The position numbers were made by a program, and so were the translations under genes. DNA of 47,003 nucleotides, taken from NCBI GenBank assembly GCA_021776315.1, contig JAJFGD010000154.1:1-47003 (forward strand). The letters are read 5' to 3'. This DNA comes from Hyphococcus sp. (GTDB lineage: Bacteria; Pseudomonadota; Alphaproteobacteria; Caulobacterales; Parvularculaceae). Position 1 is the stretch's first letter. Each line of letters opens with the position of its first letter. A model generated the notes under the pieces. The model did not search any database, was not told the origin of the DNA, and saw only the letters and a list, made by a program, of their open reading frames with translations. Of this stretch, positions 1 to 7,460 are shown in pieces.

Positions 1-932
1 AGACCGGCTGCTAATTTTCGCGCGACTTTGGCTTCCGCCGCCGTCAGGTCAAATAATGAGCGCAATAAATCTACCGATGGCATCGCTTTTGTATCGATCG
101 GATTGAAGACCAGTAAGGCATAGCCTTTGGCAAATATATCATTGGCCGACCGTGTCACTGGTACAATATGAGCCACATGCGCGGGGCAATCATTATCGTC
201 CCGAATGGCGAATGATTGTATGCCAGCATGCCCATCCAACGAAACCAGCGCATTGTGCAATAATGCGTCGGCATTTTTATCTTTCAGCAAGAGACGGTTG
301 TCGGCACCCCAAGCGATATAGTCCGACATCGCGGCAATTTCATCGCTGCTTTCGACAGCCGCGCCATCTAGATTGAGCAGAACTGTTGGCACACAAAGCT
401 TGCCAAACGCGTCTTTCGCCGTCGTTGCGCTTTGCAACCCCATGCGCGCTGCCACCATCGCCGCGCGCGCAATATGTGGCCGCAACATATTCAATGTCTC
501 TACATGGGTCGATTCAATCGGTCCGCGCTGATGAGAGCGCTCTACGCTAAACACAATGTGGTCGCCAGTTGGCATAATCAGTCCGGTACCAGCAGAACAT
601 CCTAAATCACGGGGATAGAAAAAATCGTGATAGATCTCGTTATTCTCGAGTTCTTCATCCGTCCAATAATCCTGCTCCGTCAGAAAAGCCGAATGTGCTT
701 GTTCAAGCATACAAACGCGCCGACCACAGCGCCGGAACCATCCACCGCTTAAATAATCAGCAAAAGCATCATGAACACTTTCACTTGCTGTCCAATTTAA
801 TGATTTATCGCGCGTTGAAAGGAGGAGACCGCCTTTCGATTCCGTCATTTCGGCGAGGTCGAGCAAAACGCTAGGCCAAAGATCCGGAATAACAGATGCT
901 TCATAGACCCGGTCAATAAATTCAGAATTCAT
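1..932 (-). CDS. LuxR-type HTH transcriptional regulator (3' end outside window)
   Basis: The gene starts with ATG at 932 and runs off the left edge, so about 310 residues are visible. The first ~285 residues form a long sensor-like region with no motif I can name; it opens with MNSEFIDRVYEAS and includes a Leu/Trp-rich stretch typical of stand-alone LuxR-family regulators in alphaproteobacteria. The last visible residues, LFDLTAAEAKVARKLAAGL, match the first helices of the GerE/LuxR DNA-binding domain (usual pattern LTxxExxVxxLxAxGLS), so the HTH is cut by the window end. No receiver domain is visible. It is probably a soluble cytoplasmic DNA-binding protein. The ligand and target genes cannot be read from the sequence. 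The call rests on the C-terminal motif and overall size. Confidence 0.8.
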   Translation of the reverse strand, partial: MNSEFIDRVYEASVIPDLWPSVLLDLAEMTESKGGLLLSTRDKSLNWTASESVHDAFADYLSGGWFRRCGRRVCMLEQAHSAFLTEQDYWTDEELENNEIYHDFFYPRDLGCSAGTGLIMPTGDHIVFSVERSHQRGPIESTHVETLNMLRPHIARAAMVAARMGLQSATTAKDAFGKLCVPTVLLNLDGAAVESSDEIAAMSDYIAWGADNRLLLKDKNADALLHNALVSLDGHAGIQSFAIRDDNDCPAHVAHIVPVTRSANDIFAKGYALLVFNPIDTKAMPSVDLLRSLFDLTAAEAKVARKLAAG

Positions 933-1111
933 GTTGCTCCCCACTCTGTCGAGTCGACATCTGACAATCTAACCGAATTTTACTTCATCACTAGACAGTC
1001 ACTCCCAGGAATTATTCAAAATGTGACGAAAGGGCGCATGGATTTAAATACCCCTGCTCCCTTTCGTATGAATGCAATCATTTGGTGCCTAAACGGCAAT
1101 TCAATTAATGT

Positions 1112-1594
1112 TTATTCCGTGACGTCAGCGACGGATTCCACAACGATACCACTAGCCGGTTCGGCAGCAGCAAGTTTGGAATCACAAGTTCGCCCTTGAT
1201 AAAGGCCGGCCATATAAAGCCATCGTTTTTCAGCAATCGCCCGCTGTTCTGCTTCTTTCCGCTTTTTCTTTTTTGACGACTTTCCCAAAAGCCCGCCAAC
1301 TTTACCAATGGCACCGACGGCTGCGCCGCCTGCTCCAGCTGAGATCGCTGCGCGTTGTGCAAACCCGGTCCCGATCCCGGCCACCTGTTCGCCATCCATA
1401 AAGGATTGCGACGGATCGCCGCCAAGGCGTGTTTCCATTGCGGAAATTTCTTCGACGATTTGAAGACAGGTCATTGCCGCATCCCCAAAGATGATCGGCT
1501 GTGTCAAAGGCTGTAATTCGTTGTCGTCGGCGGCCTGTGCGACGCCGCCGCTGATTAACGCTACACTTGCAAAAGCGGCTGTTACTTTTCGCAT
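1112..1594 (-). CDS. Hypothetical exported protein
   Basis: This is a 160-residue protein of unknown function. I chose the ATG at 1594 because it is preceded by AAGGGGAC at ribosome-binding distance and begins a clear signal peptide (MRKVTAAFASVALISGG, cleavage after VAQA). A longer reading from 1639 would bury this signal. The mature part has a Gly/Ala-rich segment (around residues 80-105) that is glycine-zipper-like and may insert in a membrane, then a strongly basic KKKKRK patch, and two separated cysteines (one in MTCLQ, one in RTCDSK). It is probably periplasmic or envelope associated. It stands alone, between the LuxR-type gene and the efflux locus. Confidence 0.65.
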   Translation of the reverse strand: MRKVTAAFASVALISGGVAQAADDNELQPLTQPIIFGDAAMTCLQIVEEISAMETRLGGDPSQSFMDGEQVAGIGTGFAQRAAISAGAGGAAVGAIGKVGGLLGKSSKKKKRKEAEQRAIAEKRWLYMAGLYQGRTCDSKLAAAEPASGIVVESVADVTE

Positions 1595-1719
1595 TTTTTG
1601 TCCCCTTACTCTATTTTGGTTCCATTCAAATGCTTCCAACGCAATAGACCAAAACTGGTCTTGTCTCCCCAGGCAGCGCTGAAAGACAAGTAGATTTTAA
1701 CGGGGTTGTTTTAACCGGC

Positions 1720-1737
1720 ATCATCAAAATTGATGAT
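1720..1737. repeat. 8-bp inverted repeat downstream of the permease gene
   Basis: ATCATCAA and TTGATGAT form a perfect inverted repeat separated by two bases, 14 bp after the stop of the MacB-like permease gene. It could contribute to transcript termination or 3'-end stability. It has no adjacent U-tract and is AT-rich, so termination is not certain. Confidence 0.3.
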
Positions 1738-1750
1738 AAATTCTCAGCGA

Positions 1751-2983
1751 CTACTCATAGCGCAAAGCATCGATGGGACTGAGCTGCGCGGCCCGACGGG
1801 CCGGGAAAAACCCAAAAAATATGCCGATGCCTGCTGAAGCGCCGATCGCGATAAACACGAGACTTGCGTCTATGACGACGTCCCAATCTGCTAGGCCTGC
1901 GACCAACCCAGATGCACTAAGACCAATGCCAAGACCGACCATGCCACCAATGAGGCACAACAAAACGGCTTCTACCAAAAACTGCGAAAGGATATCGCGC
2001 TTACGCGCACCGATTGCGAGGCGCAGACCAATTTCCCGCGTTCGCTCAGTCACGGAAACGAGCATGATGTTCATGATCCCGATACCACCGACCAGAAGTG
2101 AAATCGCCGCCGTCGCCGCCAGCAGAACACCAAAAGTTTGTGCTGTTTCATTCCTAGCGCGGATAAACTCCGCAACATTATAGACCCTGAAATTATCCGA
2201 TTGCCCGGGCCGAATGCGGCGCTGGACACGCATGACATTTAAAACATCTGCTTCAGCACGCACTAAGTCTGCGCCTTCGGCAAAGAGAATGCGAATGGCA
2301 TCAAGTTGATCGGGCACCGTGGCATCACGCCCTGCAAGCCGCGCCCGCACCGCTGTTACCGGTGCCAAAATGAGGTCGTCTTCATCACGACCAAATTGGT
2401 TTTTCCCTTTCGCGTCAAGCACGCCAATGACTTCAAATGGCACATTTGAAATTCTAATCTGTGCCCCAAGTGGATTGGTGCCGCCGAAAACTTCCCCGAC
2501 TATGGTTTGGCCAATGACCGCAAACCGGCGCCCGGATGATGCTTCTTGCTCGGAAAAAAAGCGCCCATCGGCAACTTGCCAGTTGCGCACAGACGGATAT
2601 TGAGCATGCACGCCAGTGACAGTTGTTGGCCAATCGACACCGCTCGCGACAGCCGTAGTTGACACCCGCACCTCACCGATCGCGCCAATGATTTGCGGCA
2701 CCTGTTCTTGAATAGCCGTCAAGTCCCGTTCTGAGAGTTGCGGTGCGGAATTGGCACCGCTAGAGCGACCCCCGCGACGTGAGGCGCCTGGCGCGACGGA
2801 AAGCATGGTCGACCCAAGGCTTGCGATTTGCGCCTCAACTTTTTGTTGCGCACCCGCATTGATTGAGCTCATGACAATGACCGAAGCCACGCCGATGATA
2901 ATACCGAGGATCGTCAAAAAACTGCGCAACATATTTTGGCGTAGCGCTTTTAAGGCCGCGACGACACTATCCAGAAACGACAT
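1751..2983 (-). CDS. MacB-like ABC transporter permease (FtsX family)
   Basis: This 410-residue inner-membrane protein has the MacB permease architecture. There is an N-terminal membrane helix (SFLTILGIIIGVASVIVMSS, about residues 20-40), a periplasmic MacB_PCD domain of roughly 220 residues, then three C-terminal helices of the FtsX fold (around 285-400) including the conserved GGIGIMNIMLVSVTERTREI segment. Unlike E. coli MacB it lacks a fused ATPase, which is supplied by the upstream gene overlapping it by 17 bp. With the adaptor and ATPase it should form a tripartite mechanotransmission efflux pump. No TolC-like outer-membrane gene is present in the window. The substrate is unknown; the linked sigma/anti-sigma/Metal_resist genes suggest metal or envelope stress. 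Confidence 0.9.
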   Translation of the reverse strand: MSFLDSVVAALKALRQNMLRSFLTILGIIIGVASVIVMSSINAGAQQKVEAQIASLGSTMLSVAPGASRRGGRSSGANSAPQLSERDLTAIQEQVPQIIGAIGEVRVSTTAVASGVDWPTTVTGVHAQYPSVRNWQVADGRFFSEQEASSGRRFAVIGQTIVGEVFGGTNPLGAQIRISNVPFEVIGVLDAKGKNQFGRDEDDLILAPVTAVRARLAGRDATVPDQLDAIRILFAEGADLVRAEADVLNVMRVQRRIRPGQSDNFRVYNVAEFIRARNETAQTFGVLLAATAAISLLVGGIGIMNIMLVSVTERTREIGLRLAIGARKRDILSQFLVEAVLLCLIGGMVGLGIGLSASGLVAGLADWDVVIDASLVFIAIGASAGIGIFFGFFPARRAAQLSPIDALRYE

Positions 2984-3695
2984 GGGGCATTCCTTTCAGC
3001 TGTTCGTCGACAACAATTTTGCCGTCACGCAATCGGAGAATGCGGTCTGTCCAGTCGGCAATCTCTTGTTCATGAGTAACGATGATGACGGTCACACCGC
3101 TTTTGTTGAGATCGGTAAACAGCTCCATAATCTCATTTGAGGTTTCTGTATCAAGCGCCCCGGTTGGCTCATCCGCCAATAAGATACTTGGTTGATTGAC
3201 GAGCGCGCGTGCAATCGCAACCCGTTGTTGTTGGCCACCAGAAAGTTGCGATGGGTGGTGACCCAATCGATCTCCTAGCCCAACCATCTCCAACACGCTC
3301 TTTGCTGATTGATCCAAATCCGGTGGACGCTCACTGGCATAAAGCATGGGGAGTTTGACGTTCTCAAGCGCACTTGTTCGCTTTAAAAGATTGAATTGTT
3401 GGAAAACGAATCCGATTGTACGATTGCGCAACCCAGCCAATTGATCTGACGACATCGCGCCAACGGGTTCACCATTGATTTCAAGGACTCCACTAGTTGG
3501 ACGGTCGAGCGCCCCAAGCAAGTTCATCAAAGTAGACTTACCCGATCCTGACGGCCCCATGATCGACAAAAATTCACCGGATCGAATATTGAACGAAACC
3601 CCGTCAAGGGCGTGAATTTCTTCAGCGCCCATTTGGTAGGTTTTTCGAACTCGATCACCGCGCACTAAATTGCCGCTGTCAGCGACACTATTCAT
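2967..3695 (-). CDS. MacB/LolD-type ABC transporter ATP-binding protein
   Basis: This 242-residue ATPase has all expected motifs: Walker A GPSGSGKST (around residue 49), Q-loop in FVFQQFNLL, signature LSGGQQQRVAIARAL, Walker B ILLADEPTGALD and the H-loop in VIIVTHEQ. It belongs to the MacB/LolD/FtsE subgroup that partners FtsX-fold permeases. Its start overlaps the stop of the adaptor gene by 4 bp and its 3' end overlaps the permease start by 17 bp, which indicates translational coupling in one operon. It should power substrate expulsion or conformational coupling by the MacB-like permease rather than solute transport through the membrane. Confidence 0.92.
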   Translation of the reverse strand: MNSVADSGNLVRGDRVRKTYQMGAEEIHALDGVSFNIRSGEFLSIMGPSGSGKSTLMNLLGALDRPTSGVLEINGEPVGAMSSDQLAGLRNRTIGFVFQQFNLLKRTSALENVKLPMLYASERPPDLDQSAKSVLEMVGLGDRLGHHPSQLSGGQQQRVAIARALVNQPSILLADEPTGALDTETSNEIMELFTDLNKSGVTVIIVTHEQEIADWTDRILRLRDGKIVVDEQLKGMPHVVSG

Positions 3696-5122
3696 GACCG
3701 CGCCATATTCTCGCGGGTGATCACAACATCGCCGACGTCAAGATCGCCGCCAGCGACTTCCGTGTGAGTCCCATCAGCAATACCAAGGCGCACCCGGCGC
3801 GGTTCAACGTCCCCATCGGCGCTCAAAACCCAAATTGTTTTGGGCCGCGGACGGTCCTTTTGGGCGGCTTGATAATTATCCCACTGTGCAGGGGTCAGAA
3901 TTTTCTTCAACATCGCGTTCATACGCTTTTGCCGGTCGCCTGGATTGGCGCCAGCGCCCGGGCCACCCGCAAATAATTCTTGCATGCGTGACTGTAATTC
4001 TTGTTGTTGATCATCCGTCAGGTCGAGTTGTTCAGAGAGTGCTGCCAGACGACGACCGCCTCTGTTGCCGGACCGCGGACCGCGCATGTCAGTCGATCGT
4101 TCAGCGGCGTCAGCCGGTTCAAATCGTGCCGCCGCATTGGAAATGCGCAATGTATCCTCTCGCAAACCCGTCACAATCTCGACCGTCGCCGTCATACCAG
4201 GATAGAGAATACGACCCGGATTATCTGCATGAATAATGACGGTGTAGGTCACAACATTTTGCAATTCCGTTGGTGCCAAACGGACCGTTTCGACGACACC
4301 GGTCAAGTCACGACCGGGATAAGCATCAACGGAGAATGTCACCGTATCACCTTTTGAAACAGCACCGATATCCGCTTCATTGACGTCAGCTTCGATTTGA
4401 ATGCGTGAAAGATCTTGCGCAATCTCGAACAGAACTGGTGCTGACAAACTCGCCGCAACAGTCTGGCCGACATCAACACTGCGCAATATCACAACGCCAT
4501 CGATTGGCGAGCGAATTTCCGTTCGCCCGAGATCAACTTCGGCTTGCTCCAATGTTGCCGTTCGCTGCAATACGGCGGCTTCCGCATTGCTCACTTGGGC
4601 ATGCGCTGCGTCAAGGTCGGCGACGGCTGCGCTATATTGTGCGCGCAAAGCGTCCATCTCAATTTCTGCGAGGCCAGCCTCTTCTCCAAGCCCTTCATAT
4701 CGATCTAGGTCGGCCTTGCGCTGCGCCACAAATGCCTCGGCACGTCTCAATTCAGCATGCCGCGCAATCAAAGACGCAGACGCCACTGCCTTTTCCGCGC
4801 GCGCGCCCTCGACCCGCGTTTGAAAAGTCTGTGGGTCAATCCGAGCAATAAGGTCGCCTTCGGAAACTTCTGAATTGAAATCAGCAAATAGTTCCGCCAC
4901 CTGTCCAGACAATTGTGAGCCAACTTGTACTGTAACTAGCGGCCGAACAGCACCGCTTGTCGACACGGTCTGGCTGATGGCGCCACGATCGACTACAACG
5001 GTTTCAAACCTATTGGATGGTGCAGCACCGTCGGCACCATTCCGGGTAAACAAAAGCACCCCAACAATGACAACAATGACGGGTATCAATATCCAACTCC
5101 AGTTTTTTCCTAGCGTCGGCAT
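3692..5122 (-). CDS. MacA-like periplasmic adaptor (HlyD/RND family) with LTxxQ insert
   Basis: This membrane-fusion protein has an N-terminal anchor (WILIPVIVVIVGVLLF), a lipoyl half-motif, a long alpha-hairpin (about residues 105-210), the second lipoyl half around RSPIDGVVILRSVDVG and a beta-barrel domain. Before the final membrane-proximal strands there is an extra segment of roughly 80 residues. It contains LDLTDDQQQEL and ILTPAQWDNY, which resemble the LTxxQ motifs of periplasmic Spy/CpxP-type proteins. ATG at 5122 is preferred (GGAG upstream); an ATG at 5143 in the same frame is possible. Residue numbers here count from the upstream ATG. The gene lies downstream of the Metal_resist sensor gene after a 232-bp gap and overlaps the ATPase gene. 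Confidence 0.88.
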   Translation of the reverse strand: MPTLGKNWSWILIPVIVVIVGVLLFTRNGADGAAPSNRFETVVVDRGAISQTVSTSGAVRPLVTVQVGSQLSGQVAELFADFNSEVSEGDLIARIDPQTFQTRVEGARAEKAVASASLIARHAELRRAEAFVAQRKADLDRYEGLGEEAGLAEIEMDALRAQYSAAVADLDAAHAQVSNAEAAVLQRTATLEQAEVDLGRTEIRSPIDGVVILRSVDVGQTVAASLSAPVLFEIAQDLSRIQIEADVNEADIGAVSKGDTVTFSVDAYPGRDLTGVVETVRLAPTELQNVVTYTVIIHADNPGRILYPGMTATVEIVTGLREDTLRISNAAARFEPADAAERSTDMRGPRSGNRGGRRLAALSEQLDLTDDQQQELQSRMQELFAGGPGAGANPGDRQKRMNAMLKKILTPAQWDNYQAAQKDRPRPKTIWVLSADGDVEPRRVRLGIADGTHTEVAGGDLDVGDVVITRENMARS

Positions 5123-5354
5123 CTTACAAAAACTCCAGTCCATTCAATTTTTTTTAAAGCTGCATCCTACTGCAACTTGTCAGACAAAATATCAGTCTAA
5201 CCCATAGCAACCAATTGGTGCAGAAAAATGGCATACTGCCCTTTTTTTGAGCATATAACAGGCCACTGATATTCTACTATCAACCGTTTTCTACGCCAGA
5301 AAAGCGGGTAAGGCGAAAGAGGACTACCCCAATAGGTTGACCAGAATTCCGGCC

Positions 5355-5894
5355 CTACAAATCTTCTGGCGTATCCTTTTCGGGGTCACCCTTCCGATCA
5401 AAACGCTCGCCGCGTGGGCCACCATGGCGGCCATGGGGTCCTTTGCGTCGCTTTTTCCGAACCGCCTCGCGCAATGTGGCACGCTCTTCCGGCGTTAATG
5501 TTTCGAACGCGTCAAGAAATGCTTTTCCAAAAGCCGCTTGTTGCCGATTGCGCAGCTGTTCTATCTCTTCAAACTTTGCAGCTGCAGCTGCACGATCAAA
5601 TTCTTCCGCACCAAGAATCATGGTCAACTCACGTCGCAAGCGTCGCATTTCTTCAAAGCCGTCTCGCATAATCGGTAATTGTGTGCGAAAGGCGCTTCGA
5701 AATTCACGGCGGCGCTCACCAGGCAATGCATCAGCATAATGCATTAACCGAAAAGATTGTTCGCCCCCCCTGCCGGGCGGTGGCATTGGTGGGCCTCCAT
5801 GCTCATCATTTAGAACGCGGCCGGACAGAAATCCGACAGCGAATATATTCAGCCCCAGCGAGGCAATTAATGCGATCATTACTCCGCGGCCCAT
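5355..5894 (-). CDS. CnrX-like periplasmic metal/stress sensor (Metal_resist family)
   Basis: This 179-residue protein has one N-terminal membrane helix (MIALIASLGLNIFAVGFLSG) followed by a helical periplasmic domain with the features of Pfam Metal_resist: an ALPGERRREFRSAF helix, a central charged helix and LTPEERATLREAV. The tail is rich in Gly, His, Arg and Asp (GPHGRHGGPRGERF). In the CnrYXH system of Cupriavidus a protein of this family senses metal and controls release of an ECF sigma factor by its anti-sigma partner. Here the gene overlaps the anti-sigma gene by 16 bp, which supports the same arrangement. Few His residues lie in the helical core, so the ligand may differ from Ni/Co. 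Confidence 0.78.
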   Translation of the reverse strand: MGRGVMIALIASLGLNIFAVGFLSGRVLNDEHGGPPMPPPGRGGEQSFRLMHYADALPGERRREFRSAFRTQLPIMRDGFEEMRRLRRELTMILGAEEFDRAAAAAKFEEIEQLRNRQQAAFGKAFLDAFETLTPEERATLREAVRKKRRKGPHGRHGGPRGERFDRKGDPEKDTPEDL

Positions 5895-6349
5895 TGGGAG
5901 ACCTCCTCTTCGCTGATCATTACATCGCCATATTCGAAATAGGCATAAGCTTCCGATTCTGGTGTGGATGCGAATTGTGTTGTCGCCGTCAAAAATCCAG
6001 TCGCAACACCCAACGCACCCAACCCTGCCAAAGCACCCGCAGGAAACGGACGAAGTAATGTCGCTAGCAAACCGAATTTCGGCGGCGAGATTATCGCGCC
6101 AGGCAATGAAATCTCTGCGATAATTCGATTTTGAAGGTCATGGCGAGGCGGCCGGGTTGTAGAGGCGCCTAACAAAGCATCCAAAGCACTTGCTTCGTTG
6201 CGTTCACGGGCGAAAGCGTCGGACAATGCCATCTCGCCAAATGCCTCTCGCATATCGACAGGCCAGACGCTGACATCGCCGCCATAAGCCGCAAAGCAGC
6301 GCCGAACTGCTTCGGTTTTTTTATCCGCTGATGTTTGCTGTTGGCTCAT
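5879..6349 (-). CDS. Membrane anti-sigma factor (CnrY-like position)
   Basis: This 156-residue protein has a cytoplasmic N-terminal half (about residues 1-100) with an AYGGDVSVWP segment, one membrane helix (about 103-124, AGALAGLGALGVATGFLTAT) and a short acidic periplasmic tail ending SQWAAE. Size and topology, a 29-bp overlap with the ECF sigma gene and a 16-bp overlap with the Metal_resist gene identify it as the probable anti-sigma factor. It would hold the sigma factor at the membrane until a periplasmic signal arrives. No zinc-binding ZAS motif is visible. Assignment is by context more than by sequence family. Confidence 0.72.
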   Translation of the reverse strand: MSQQQTSADKKTEAVRRCFAAYGGDVSVWPVDMREAFGEMALSDAFARERNEASALDALLGASTTRPPRHDLQNRIIAEISLPGAIISPPKFGLLATLLRPFPAGALAGLGALGVATGFLTATTQFASTPESEAYAYFEYGDVMISEEEVSQWAAE

Positions 6350-6920
6350 CGCTCATCTTTCCAGTTAGTTCTTCTCGTAACGGGGTCAACCGATCCCGGA
6401 GTGTCCGACGGCCACGAGCCAATAGTGACTCTAAGGCATCAACACTGATCTCCATGACCTGGGCGGCCTCTATATTTGTTAGCTCTTGAAAGTGACACAA
6501 GGTCAATGCCAGTCGCTGTCGTGGCGGCAATGCAGACAAGGCTTCGTCAATAATCAACCGCTTTTCGCCTGCGAGATATGTATCATCGGGGCGCGGCGCA
6601 TGATCAATCTGTTCCGGTGCGGCCTCTTCTGGGGCATCGCGTTTAGTCTTTCGCAATTGATCAAGACACAAATTCATCGCAACTCGATACAGCCACGTAC
6701 TAAACTTTGCGCCTGCGGGTTTCCATTTGTTGGCACTGCGCCATAATCTTAGGAATGTTTCCTGTGTTGCATCTTCAGCTGCATGTTGGCTTCCCAGCAT
6801 TTTAAAACAGACAGCATAGATTTTATCAGTATGTCGCTCCACTAGCATTTGCGCCGCCCGCTTATCACCACGACCGGCACGTTGGACCAGAACTTCATCG
6901 CTATCTTGTTCGTTGACCAA
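6321..6920 (-). CDS. ECF-type RNA polymerase sigma factor
   Basis: This 199-residue sigma factor shows region 2 (about residues 25-95: DATQETFLRLWRSA followed by FSTWLYRVAMNLCLDQLRK) and region 4 (about 130-185: ALSALPPRQRLALTLCHFQE and an HTH in AAQVMEISVDALESLLARGR). It should direct RNA polymerase to an envelope-stress or metal regulon, probably including this locus. The only start I find is TTG at 6920, because a TAA stops the frame a few codons upstream and no in-frame ATG lies near. No good Shine-Dalgarno sequence precedes it, so translation may be weak or leaderless. It overlaps the anti-sigma gene by 29 bp. Confidence 0.9.
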   Translation of the reverse strand: MVNEQDSDEVLVQRAGRGDKRAAQMLVERHTDKIYAVCFKMLGSQHAAEDATQETFLRLWRSANKWKPAGAKFSTWLYRVAMNLCLDQLRKTKRDAPEEAAPEQIDHAPRPDDTYLAGEKRLIIDEALSALPPRQRLALTLCHFQELTNIEAAQVMEISVDALESLLARGRRTLRDRLTPLREELTGKMSDEPTANISG

Positions 6921-6956
6921 AGAGCTGCGCCAGCCTTTTTATACGTATCTGAGTTG

Positions 6957-6990
6957 TGATGTAGCGGCTCACAATGGAACCGCTACATCA
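6957..6990. terminator. 11-bp perfect inverted repeat between EF-hand and sigma genes
   Basis: TGATGTAGCGG and CCGCTACATCA pair perfectly around a 12-base loop. The hairpin begins 12 bp after the stop of the EF-hand gene and ends about 37 bp before the sigma start. It has no U-tract, so it may be an attenuator, a processing site or an operator for the sigma operon rather than a simple terminator. Confidence 0.55.
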
Positions 6991-7001
6991 ATCAATACTC
7001 T

Positions 7002-7421
7002 CTACTCGCCTTGATGGCGACGACCATGACGACCGCGCTTGTGGCGCTCATCTTCTGAGATCACGCCGTCACCATTTTTATCCATCCGGTCGAAGCGTTC
7101 CTGGGCGGCATTTATGAACTCGGTGCGATCGATGACACCGTCACCATTTGCATCCGGATTGTGCTTTGCACGCCACTCTTCACGTTTGGCTTTGCGAAAA
7201 GCTTTCAACTCATCTTTCGTGAGCGCGCCGTCACCATTGCTATCAGCTTTGGCGATTAGCTCCGATTGGCGTTCGGATAATTCTTCCGCGGTGACCATAC
7301 CGTCGCCATTACTGTCCATACGGTCAAAATGCTTGCCGCCTTTGCCAGGGGCCGCATAAGCAACCACCGCAATCATACTCAGCGCCAAACCGACAACTGA
7401 TGCCATAATAAAATTCTTCAT
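7002..7421 (-). CDS. Exported EF-hand calcium-binding protein
   Basis: This 139-residue secreted protein has a signal peptide (MASVVGLALSMIAVVAYA) and four EF-hand loops: MDSNGDGMVTAEEL, ADSNGDGALTKDEL, DANGDGVIDRTEF and MDKNGDGVISEDE. Each keeps Asp at positions 1, 3 and 5 or close variants and an acidic residue at position 12, so calcium binding is likely. The basic Gly/His/Arg tail (RHKRGRHGRRHQGE) resembles the tail of the Metal_resist protein nearby. AGGAGATC precedes the ATG. It is the first gene of the minus-strand efflux locus and may buffer cations in the periplasm or be a target of the sigma factor. Confidence 0.88.
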   Translation of the reverse strand: MKNFIMASVVGLALSMIAVVAYAAPGKGGKHFDRMDSNGDGMVTAEELSERQSELIAKADSNGDGALTKDELKAFRKAKREEWRAKHNPDANGDGVIDRTEFINAAQERFDRMDKNGDGVISEDERHKRGRHGRRHQGE

Positions 7422-7460
7422 GTGATCTCCTGTTGTTGCCCCGTCACTCCCTTAAACGGA

